A stretch of DNA of 18,502 nt from contig NBMB01000068.1 of NCBI GenBank assembly GCA_002084765.1, forward strand, positions 1 through 18,502, written 5' to 3'. This document shows positions 1 to 6,900 of the stretch, one piece after another. Position numbers and translations under genes: made by a program. The first letter of the stretch is position 1. Every line of letters begins with the position of its first letter. This DNA is from Candidatus Cloacimonetes bacterium 4572_55. GTDB taxonomy: Bacteria > 4572-55. The notes beneath the pieces were generated by a model that was not told the DNA's origin, made no database searches, and worked only from the letters and a program-made list of their open reading frames with translations.

Positions 1-1
1 G

Positions 2-175
2 ACCTATTTACATTTAACTGAGCGTCAATTTTACAATCCCGATAACGGTAGCTACTTTAATGAATCTTATTCTTTTGTTAAACCTTATCAGCGGCAGACA
101 CTTCATTATCAGGAGCACATTTATAAAAGTTGTAAAGATAGCAGCAATTCCAGCCTATGCACTAAACGTATGTAA
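2..175 (+). CDS. Possible 3' end of an unidentified gene (partial)
   Basis: Frame 2 is open from the first base of the window to a TAA at 173-175, giving 57 residues without a start; the gene would begin upstream of the window. The peptide is hydrophilic and rich in Tyr, Ser, Gln and Asn (for example TERQFYNPDNGSYFNESY) with two Cys near the end. I do not recognise a family. In DNA this AT-rich, 57 sense codons without a stop is somewhat unlikely by chance but not decisive. No terminator hairpin follows the stop. It could equally be noncoding. Confidence 0.3.
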   Translation, partial: TYLHLTERQFYNPDNGSYFNESYSFVKPYQRQTLHYQEHIYKSCKDSSNSSLCTKRM

Positions 176-459
176 TTACAGGGTTTGATTAAAAAGGTTT
201 CGTAAGCATTCCCATACAAAACTCGGGTTTCATTTAGTTTCATTTGATAATTTGTTTTATGGAGCAGTCACCCTTTTACGTGTTGTAAGTTGCTTTTTGA
301 GGAGTGGTACAGAGCGTTCACCATAAATAATAGTTCTTTGATATTCCAAATATGATCGGTCAATTTGGATCGCATTTTTGCTGTCGTGTAGTGAGCCGCA
401 GATTGCGGAAAGTCCACTTTTCGTGCAACAATCTTTGCGATTATGTGTGTAACGCCATT
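176..459. other. Gene-poor intergenic stretch before the cytochrome gene
   Basis: No convincing gene is seen here. It contains a 9-bp direct repeat GTTTCATTT at 227-235 and 237-245 (period 10), and a small hairpin CCGCA-GAT-TGCGG at 396-408. An ATG at 352 is in frame with the downstream cytochrome, but the 36 residues it would add look untranslated (CRVVSRRLRK-like) and would bury the signal peptide. I could not identify a confident promoter or a known riboswitch. The cytochrome promoter and 5' leader should lie in this stretch. Confidence 0.4.
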
Positions 460-1509
460 ATGAAAAAAAAGATTGTTTTTCTATCGATTATAGTTATGAT
501 CACTCTGTTTTATTTCGGCTTGTCTATTTTTGCGCTAGCGGACAGTTCGATTCCGTTGGAGAAGCAGTTGGTTTATTCCCACAAAAAGCATGTTGAGCGT
601 GGGTATAAATGCCAGGTGTGCCATCCGGGAATTACCGAGAGCGACGACGCGCAAGATCGCAATTTTCCAAAGGAAGAGACCTGTCGCGTCTGCCATGACG
701 GGGTCATTCTCGACAACTCCTGCACCCTTTGTCATCAGAATTTGACAGACCTCAAGGCGTTACCCAATCCCAAACGGGACATTCTCTTTTCCCACAAGAT
801 TCATTATGCGGCAGATCCGGACTGCTATCGATGTCACAAGGGCGTGGACAAAACCCATTATTGTCTCGGCGAATTTTTGCCGGAGATGCCGATCTGTATG
901 GATTGTCACGATGGGCACCAGGCAGGTCGGGAATGTGAAGTCTGCCACGCGGGAGTGCCGCGCCCGAATCTCAGACCGAAAAATCATAACGAATTGTGGC
1001 TACATGCCCATCGGAGCGAGTCACGCGATAGTCGAGATCAATGCTCGTTATGCCATGAGCAAACGTATTGTCAGGATTGTCATCAAGGCTTCAACATCAC
1101 GGCTTTTGTCCATGACAAGGATTATCTGATGCAACATGGTTTGGATGCTCGGCTTAGGATCACGGACTGCGATGCGTGTCATGATAGCGAACAGTTCTGC
1201 CAAGAGTGCCATATTTCACAGGGTGCCGGGAAACCCATGACGCATCTGTTGGATCCTAACTGGGACCAGAGTGGTCACGCACGAGAGGCGGTCAATAATA
1301 TCGAGCCATGCGCGGCGTGTCACAACGGATCTGCGTCGGTCTGTATCGATTGCCATCAGGAAGGCTCTGGATTAAACCCGCATTCCACGGGATTCATATC
1401 AGGGCAAAATAAGGGTCCCTGGCATGACGACGATGGTTATATGTGCTACTACTGTCATCTAAGGCAAGACGACGCAACTGTAGGTTTCTGCGGATATTGC
1501 CATTTTTAA
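460..1509 (+). CDS. Exported multihaem cytochrome c (14 CXXCH sites)
   Basis: A periplasmic or surface electron-transfer protein of 349 residues. The start at 460 is chosen because it opens directly into a signal sequence (MKKK, hydrophobic core, ALA ending at residue 27, then DSS); no good Shine-Dalgarno precedes it. There are 14 CXXCH haem c attachment motifs, starting at Cys 51, 75, 88, 122, 146, 159, 195, 204, 237, 247, 284, 295, 329 and 344, about one haem per 23 mature residues. Several sit in pairs 9-13 residues apart, and YSHKKH (39-44) and FSHKIH (110-115) look like c3/c7-type distal ligand motifs. The last CGYCH is followed by a single Phe before the stop. No catalytic signature of a named nitrite, hydroxylamine or sulfite reductase is recognised, so a carrier or wire role is inferred. 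A DUF4159 gene follows after 34 bases, probably in the same transcript. Haem attachment is near certain from the motifs; the redox partner is unknown. Confidence 0.93.
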   Translation: MKKKIVFLSIIVMITLFYFGLSIFALADSSIPLEKQLVYSHKKHVERGYKCQVCHPGITESDDAQDRNFPKEETCRVCHDGVILDNSCTLCHQNLTDLKALPNPKRDILFSHKIHYAADPDCYRCHKGVDKTHYCLGEFLPEMPICMDCHDGHQAGRECEVCHAGVPRPNLRPKNHNELWLHAHRSESRDSRDQCSLCHEQTYCQDCHQGFNITAFVHDKDYLMQHGLDARLRITDCDACHDSEQFCQECHISQGAGKPMTHLLDPNWDQSGHAREAVNNIEPCAACHNGSASVCIDCHQEGSGLNPHSTGFISGQNKGPWHDDDGYMCYYCHLRQDDATVGFCGYCHF

Positions 1510-1543
1510 TTAATACTTGATGGACTAAACGAGGGGTTTTGTT

Positions 1544-2209
1544 ATGCGGAGAATTCAACTTTTTTTGGCAACTATTTTTCTGATCATCACGGTTGGCACG
1601 AGTTTTTCTCAAGATCAGAAATTTACAATTGCGCGGGTAAAATATCTCGGTGGCGGGGACTGGTACAGCAACCCCTCCTCCTTGCCAAATCTGCTCAAGG
1701 AACTGACGAAGCGCACCAATATTGACGCGGCGGATAAGGAAGTGCGTATCAAGTTGACCGACGACGATCTGTTTAATTATCCCTATCTCTATCTGAATGG
1801 ACACGGAAACATCCGTTTCACTGATGAAGAGGTCGAACGGCTGAGGCTATATCTCTCCAACGGCGGATTTCTCCATGCCGACGATAATTATGGTATGGAC
1901 AAATCTTTCCGCCGGGAAATCAAACGGGTTTTTCCGGAAGAAAAATTTATCGACCTGCCTTTTAGCCATGAGATCTATCATATCCATTACGATTTCTCCG
2001 CAGGTCCCCCAAAAGTGCATGAGCATGACGGCAAGCCGGCGCAGGGATTGGGGCTGTTCCATGACGGGCGGCTGGTCGTTTATTACACCTATGAGAGCGA
2101 TCTCGGGGACGGCTGGGAAGACCCGGATGTGCATAACGATCCGCCGGACAAGAGGGAACAAGCGTTGCGTATGGGTATCAATATCATCGTGTATTCTTTA
2201 ACCCACTGA
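1544..2209 (+). CDS. Exported DUF4159 family protein
   Basis: A 221-residue protein with an N-terminal signal peptide (residues 1-22, MRRIQLFLATIFL...SFS, cleavage before QDQ), so probably periplasmic. The mature part has the features I associate with DUF4159: an early ARVKYLGGGDWY segment (30-41), LFNYPYLYLNGHG (76-88), a helix DEEVERLRLYL then NGGFLHADD (106-114), a central FPEEKFIDLPFSHEIYHIHY segment, and a C-terminal GINIIVYSL. The fold resembles a glutamine-amidotransferase-like alpha/beta domain, but no catalytic triad is obvious and the family function is not established. GAGGGG at 1531-1536 lies 7 bases before the ATG as ribosome binding site. The 34-base gap to the 14-haem cytochrome gene suggests co-transcription and hence a possible role in the same electron-transfer or envelope process; that is inference. 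Confidence 0.85.
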   Translation: MRRIQLFLATIFLIITVGTSFSQDQKFTIARVKYLGGGDWYSNPSSLPNLLKELTKRTNIDAADKEVRIKLTDDDLFNYPYLYLNGHGNIRFTDEEVERLRLYLSNGGFLHADDNYGMDKSFRREIKRVFPEEKFIDLPFSHEIYHIHYDFSAGPPKVHEHDGKPAQGLGLFHDGRLVVYYTYESDLGDGWEDPDVHNDPPDKREQALRMGINIIVYSLTH

Positions 2210-2350
2210 CCCATCGGATCATCGGCTCATTTATCGGCTGAAACGAATAAAAATACTTTTTTTTATAAGAAGTTTAGAGAAAATCAGTTGCATTTTTAAG
2301 AAAAGGGTATATATTCCGTAACTCAGTTAATCAAAATTTGGATTTGGGAG
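2210..2350. other. Intergenic spacer between DUF4159 gene and tpiA
   Basis: Just after the DUF4159 stop, ATCGG occurs three times as direct repeats (about 2214-2237), separated by short spacers; they do not form a convincing terminator stem. An AT-rich run follows, with a T8 tract near 2257-2264, then the proposed tpiA promoter. Without a clear terminator some read-through from the upstream pair into tpiA is possible. Confidence 0.4.
2288..2315 (+). promoter_or_regulatory. Predicted sigma70-like promoter for tpiA-secG-tRNA-Leu
   Basis: TTGCAT (2288-2293) and TATATT (2310-2315) are separated by 16 bases, matching 4 or more of 6 positions of each consensus box. Transcription would start near 2322, about 35 bases before the chosen tpiA start. 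It is the best-placed candidate in the spacer, but AT-rich DNA makes such matches common and some FCB bacteria use a different promoter consensus. Confidence 0.35.
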
Positions 2351-2356
2351 ATGAAA

Positions 2357-3115
2357 ATGAGAAGACCGTTTATAGCCGGAAATTGGAAGATGAACTTGCT
2401 CGCTGCCGAAGCGAATTCTCTGGCGGATGGAATTGTTAAAGACATGGCAAAAAATACGCCGCAAGTTGACGTTGCATTATGTCCGCCTGCGACGTATCTT
2501 GCGACGCTTGCCGATGTATGTCGCGATTCTCGTGTGCGAGTTGGTGCTCAGAATCTGCATTGGGAATCGAGCGGCGCGTACACGGGCGAACTTTCTGGGC
2601 AGATGTTAAAGGACGTCGGTTGTTTTTATGTGATCATCGGTCATTCAGAAAGGCGTCAATATTTCGGCGAGACAAACGAGTCTGTCAACCGCAAGCTGAA
2701 AGCGGCGTTACAAGTCGGTTTACACCCAATTGTATGCGTTGGCGAGACCCTGGATGAGCGACAACAAGGCGTGACTCAAAAGGTCATTCGTCAACATGTT
2801 GTCGCCGGATATGACGAACTCTCCAAGGAACATGCCGAGAAAACGGTGATCGCGTATGAGCCGGTATGGGCGATTGGCACGGGAATGACAGCGACTCCGG
2901 ATCAGGCTCAGGAAACGCACGCGTTTATCCGCAGTTTACTGGTCGATCTGTTCGGCAGCCAAACTGCTGAGAGTATCCGTATCCAATATGGCGGCAGCGT
3001 GAAGCCGGGGAATGTAGACGATCTGATGGCAAAACCCGACATTGACGGCGCGTTGGTCGGCGGTGCCAGCTTAAAGATTGATCCTTTTTGTCGTATTATC
3101 CGTTTTCAATCATAA
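2357..3115 (+). CDS. tpiA: Triosephosphate isomerase
   Basis: Cytoplasmic glycolytic and gluconeogenic enzyme interconverting dihydroxyacetone phosphate and glyceraldehyde 3-phosphate, a TIM barrel usually active as a dimer. The product is 252 residues, normal for the family. All key residues are present, counted from the ATG at 2357: Asn9 and Lys11 in AGNWKMN, the catalytic His96 in IIGHSERR, the catalytic Glu168 in [10 protein letters not shown] with the mobile lid right after, and the phosphate-binding YGGSVKPGN and GALVGGASL near the C-terminus. An ATG at 2351 is also in frame, but it directly abuts the GGGAG ribosome binding site (2346-2350), whereas the ATG at 2357 has a normal 6-base spacing, so 2357 is preferred. 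secG follows 79 bases later with no terminator between, suggesting one transcript. Confidence 0.97.
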   Translation: MRRPFIAGNWKMNLLAAEANSLADGIVKDMAKNTPQVDVALCPPATYLATLADVCRDSRVRVGAQNLHWESSGAYTGELSGQMLKDVGCFYVIIGHSERRQYFGETNESVNRKLKAALQVGLHPIVCVGETLDERQQGVTQKVIRQHVVAGYDELSKEHAEKTVIAYEPVWAIGTGMTATPDQAQETHAFIRSLLVDLFGSQTAESIRIQYGGSVKPGNVDDLMAKPDIDGALVGGASLKIDPFCRIIRFQS

Positions 3116-3194
3116 GTTGATAGCGTTATTGTAAGAATATAAGATATTTTTTTGATTCATATAAACAAATCATAAATAAATGGGGATATAGAGA

Positions 3195-3617
3195 ATGATC
3201 GGAGCTCTTTTAACTGGGTTACACGTATTAGTTTGTCTGGGTATAATTTTGGTTGTGCTGTTGCAAGCCGGAAAAGGCGGGGGTCTGTCCGGCTCAATCG
3301 GCGGTAGCGGTGGTGGCAGTATGATGTCTGGGGCGCAGATGGCGTTCGGCGGTCGAGGAACCGCGGACATCTTGAGCAAAGCGACAACCGGATTGGCAAT
3401 CGCTTTTATGGTCGTATCGCTTGTGTTGTCTATCGTTACCATGAAGACGTCAGACGCGCAACAAGGCAGCAAAATTCGGGAAATGCTCAATCAAGAGCCG
3501 GTCACTGCGCAACCTTTTAATGCCGCAAATCCGTCGCAAGAAAATCTTGATAATCCCAAGCCTCCGCCCTCAACAACGCCGAAGACTAACGATTCGGAGG
3601 ACGGTTCCTCAAATTGA
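3195..3617 (+). CDS. secG: Preprotein translocase subunit SecG
   Basis: Small inner-membrane subunit that stimulates the SecYEG protein export channel. The 140-residue product has the standard layout: a first membrane helix (about 3-23), the signature LLQAGKGGGLSGS, a Gly/Ser/Met-rich cytoplasmic loop with FGGRGTADILSKAT (about 51-64), a second membrane helix (about 65-82), then a hydrophilic Pro/Gln/Asn-rich tail of about 58 residues. Such long, poorly conserved tails are common in SecG outside Proteobacteria. A purine-rich GGGGATATAGAGA precedes the ATG; the Shine-Dalgarno is modest. The stop is 16 bases before a tRNA-Leu gene. Confidence 0.95.
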   Translation: MIGALLTGLHVLVCLGIILVVLLQAGKGGGLSGSIGGSGGGSMMSGAQMAFGGRGTADILSKATTGLAIAFMVVSLVLSIVTMKTSDAQQGSKIREMLNQEPVTAQPFNAANPSQENLDNPKPPPSTTPKTNDSEDGSSN

Positions 3618-3633
3618 TAGCGATTTTAAAATT

Positions 3634-3720
3634 GCCGAGGTGGTGGAATTGGTAGACACGCTATCTTGAGGGGGTAGTGAGCAAACGCTCGTGCGGGTTC
3701 AAGTCCCGCTCTCGGCACCA
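3634..3720 (+). tRNA. tRNA-Leu (anticodon GAG)
   Basis: 87 bases with CCA encoded. The acceptor stem GCCGAGG pairs with TCTCGGC (one G-T pair) before the A discriminator and CCA. A D-arm region with GGTAGACACG follows. The anticodon stem CTATC/GGTAG encloses the loop TTGAGGG, giving anticodon GAG for CUC and CUU codons. The long variable arm (GAGC-AAAC-GCTC) marks a class II tRNA, and the T arm is GCGGG-TTCAAGT-CCCGC. The gene is 16 bases downstream of secG and is probably processed from the tpiA-secG transcript; an intrinsic terminator begins within 10 bases of its end. Confidence 0.97.
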
Positions 3721-3725
3721 TAATG

Positions 3726-3758
3726 AAAAAAGTCGGATATGAATATCCGGCTTTTTTT
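3726..3758 (+). terminator. Intrinsic terminator ending the tpiA-secG-tRNA unit
   Basis: A 9-bp stem AGTCGGATA/TATCCGGCT (3731-3739 with 3744-3752, one T-G pair) with loop TGAA is followed by a T7 run (3752-3758). A preceding A-run (3726-3730) can extend the stem and would also let it work from the other side. Confidence 0.88.
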
Positions 3759-3759
3759 G

Positions 3760-3973
3760 TATATTATCAAATTGAATTGCAAGTATATAAGGAAAATTCA
3801 GATAAAATTTTCCGATTTCCTAATTATTATGAATTTTTTCAGTGCAAATTCCGCCTATTATGCGTTAAGATATAAGTTATTTCTTATATCTTATCCACAC
3901 TTTCTCAGAAATCTTCTTAATTTCTATATCTTAACTTCTGTTCCTAACTTCCAGTTCACATAAGGAGGCGAAA
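3760..3973 (+). promoter_or_regulatory. AT-rich leader of the giant gene with inverted repeats
   Basis: This spacer between the tRNA terminator and the giant gene must hold that gene's promoter. Three perfect inverted repeats are present: GGAAAATT/AATTTTCC (3791-3798 and 3806-3813, loop 7), an 11-bp TAAGATATAAG/CTTATATCTTA (3866-3876 and 3883-3893, loop TTATTT), and AGAAAT/ATTTCT (3907-3912 and 3920-3925, loop 7). A weak promoter candidate is TTGCAA (3777-3782) with GATAAA (3801-3806), spacer 18. The repeats could be regulator sites or leader-RNA hairpins. A 74-codon reading frame here (3739-3963) looks like translated AT-rich spacer and is not called. Confidence 0.4.
3962..3968 (+). promoter_or_regulatory. 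Strong ribosome binding site of the giant gene
   Basis: AAGGAGG lies 5 bases before the ATG at 3974. It is a perfect match to the anti-Shine-Dalgarno and the strongest in the window, in contrast to the weak or absent sites of the cytochrome and secG genes, and it fixes the start of the 4725-codon frame. Confidence 0.85.
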
Positions 3974-6900
3974 ATGCGTCACACGACCCGGTTATTTTTT
4001 TTCCTTTCGATTTTTTTTATGATCTCTTACGGTTTTGCACAAGACATTGTCATTAACGAGGTCTATCCCCAGCAAGCAGGCAATGATAATATGGAATTTA
4101 TTGAGTTGTACGATGGCGGCGTGGGGAACACCCCATTAGATGGGTATGCTCTCGTATTTTATTTTTCCAACGGCGAACGCTCCGGAAACTTCATCTCACT
4201 GGATGGGTATCAGACCAATGCAAACGGCTACTTTGTGGTCGGCGACTCCGGCGTGCTAAATGTGGGATATGTTCCTGGGTTTGGTGTCAACAGCGATATC
4301 GGAGACATTAATACCGGGTTGGCTTTACACGCAGGGGACAGAGGACCAGATAACTCATATAGCATGATCGGTTCGAGCAATGTGGTGGATGCCATATATT
4401 TTGGAACGGACGAGAACGAAGACACGTGGCCTCTCAGATTAATGAACTGTGAGGAGCATAAGTTCCGTAACATCACCAACAATCTGCACGGCGGTCGCTC
4501 CCCCAATCTTTATTCGATTCAACGCAGTCCCAACGGCTACGGGGGCGCGCGCAATAGTTCCTCCTTTATGGGATATTTCCCCACGCCAGGCGAGCCAAAT
4601 TTTGGTTGGCGGAAGGTGCGGATAAATGAGATAGACATCCACAGCGGTTCGCCAGATAATGCGAAATTTATCGAGATTTATGACGGCGGATTCGGGAATA
4701 CAGCTTTAGACAGCTTTATGGTGGTGCTGTTTAATGATAGTGATGTATCATATTGCGTCATCGATCTACTCGGGCGTAGCACAGACGACGACGGCTATTT
4801 TCTGATCGGCAGCTCGGGCATGACTCCGGCTCCGGATATCGATTTGCCCAATATACCCAATGGATCGGACGGGCGGATCGGGCTCTATCTCGGCTTGTAT
4901 CCCGAGCATTTCCCGGATGGGACGGGCTGGGATGATACCGGCGGTGGAATCGAACGTGACGAGTTTATCTGGGACTACGTGAGCTATGTCGCATCGGGAA
5001 TACCTGAAACTCAGTCCTATCAGCGCTGTCCCAACGGAGCTGGGGAGCTTACGTCCCTCTCGACATACAACAACGCGCCTCCAACGCCGGGCAGCCAAAA
5101 TTGTCCCGGATGTATCAGCGGCTTTGTCTGGCTGGACAGAAACGCGAATGGAATTCAGGATGTGGGGGAATCGGATATTTGGCATGATTCTAATTCGAAT
5201 GTAAATTATAATATTGGGGAGTTGGGAACCAATGGCGTGACGGTGAATTTGTTAAACAATACGTCCACGCAGATCGCTACAATGCCCACGACAGGCGGAG
5301 GCTATTACTGCTTCCCGGATCTCCCCGCGGCGGATTATTATATCGAGGTGGATCTGACGACTCTGGGAGCCGATTATTTTTTCTCTCCGCAAAATCAAGG
5401 CGACGACGACATTGACAGCGACGCGAACACTGCGACCGGTCGGACCGAAGTTATCGCCCTCACGGGACCGACCCATATTCAGGATTCTTATGATGCGGGT
5501 TTTTACCAATATGCGTCCGTCGGGGACTTGGTTTGGGACGATAACAATGGAGATGGAGACCGTGACGGTGCTGACGCGGGACATGCAGGCGTCTCTGTGG
5601 AACTGTTTCATAACAGTGGGAGTTCCGCGGCGGGCCCCGTATCAACCAACAGCAACGGTAATTTCAACTTTCCTGATCTGACGCCTGGCGAATATTATCT
5701 GCATTTCACGGCTCCGACAGGCTTCAGCTTTACCCACCCCTATTGGTACAACGACGAAAGAGACAGCGAAGCCTATGGCAACGGCGACACTCGCCCCTTC
5801 TTTCTTTTTTCCGGCCAAGACGACGACAGACATGACGCGGGTTTAAATAACAATGTTTTTGATGGAAATGATCACAGCGTCTATACAGATGCAAACGGGT
5901 ATTATAGCATTGCGGATATTACTATTAGTACAACTCGTGACTATTACGTGAATTTTGATCTGCCAGCTGGATACCATTTCAGTCCCATGAATGTTGGTGC
6001 GGATACTCTGGACAGCGACGCGGATCCAGATCCCGCGGCAAACCCGGGACCCGATCTTGGAAATTCTCATGTCATTACGGAAACCGCGGGCATGAACGAC
6101 CATACGGTGGACGCTGGGATGTATCGAAAAGCCACCATTGGAAATTTTGTCTGGAACGACATGGATGTAAACGGCGAATATAACCCGGCGGGCGGCGACA
6201 CAGCTCTTGCGGGCGTGACGGTTCAACTGTATCAAGGCGGATCTCCGGTCGAAGTCCCTATTGTTACCGACGCGACCGGAGCCTACTCCTTCGAGGTTGC
6301 TCCTGGCACGTATCAAGTCAAATTTACACCTCCGGCTGATTTCCGGATCACCCCGGTCCAGGGCGTTGGCGACAATCATAATCACGCGGACGCCGCGGAT
6401 AGCCTCACCGCCCCCATGACAGTTATTTCCGGCTCTGTAGATACCTTGATCGACGCGGGAATGTATAAGGGCTGGGTTGTGGGAGATCAGGTCTGGGAAG
6501 ATGTGGACGGCGACGGCGTGCAGGATTCAGGCGAACCCGGAGTGGGTAATGTGATCGTCAAAATTTACTCATCCGTTGACGACGACTCTGTTGCCGTTGA
6601 CACCACGGATGCTGGGGGGCAATACGCGTTCAAAGGCATTCCCCCCGGCAATTATTATCTGCAATTCACCTTGCCCGTGGGTTACGATGCGTTCACATTT
6701 CCGAATCTCGGGGGACCCAATGACGACAGCGACGCCGATTCGACAGGCCGCACTCCTGCTATGGCCTTCACCGTTGGAACAGTTTTCGACAGCCTGGACG
6801 CGGGTCTCATCCGATATGGAGAGATCGGCAATTTCGTTTGGGACGATCTGAACGCGAACGGGTTGCAAGAGACCGGCGAGCCCGGAATAGACGCGGTTAC

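Noticed and set aside
391-410. Small hairpin in the cytochrome leader as a riboswitch
   Set aside because: Only a 5-bp stem with a 3-base loop and no recognisable aptamer core.
352-459. Upstream ATG extending the cytochrome by 36 residues
   Set aside because: The added residues do not resemble an exported N-terminus, have no ribosome binding site, and would place the signal peptide internally; the ATG at 460 begins a textbook signal sequence.
2214-2264. Terminator after the DUF4159 gene
   Set aside because: The ATCGG copies are direct, not inverted, repeats, and no stable stem precedes the T-run.
3117-3622. TTGATAGCG occurring just after tpiA (3117-3125) and at the end of secG (3614-3622)
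   Set aside because: Only 9 bases, partly overlapping the secG stop codon, with no further similarity around it; likely chance.
3739-3963. 74-codon open frame between the tRNA and the giant gene
   Set aside because: It starts inside the terminator hairpin, has no ribosome binding site, and its Ile/Leu/Phe/Tyr/Asn-rich translation is what AT-rich spacer gives.
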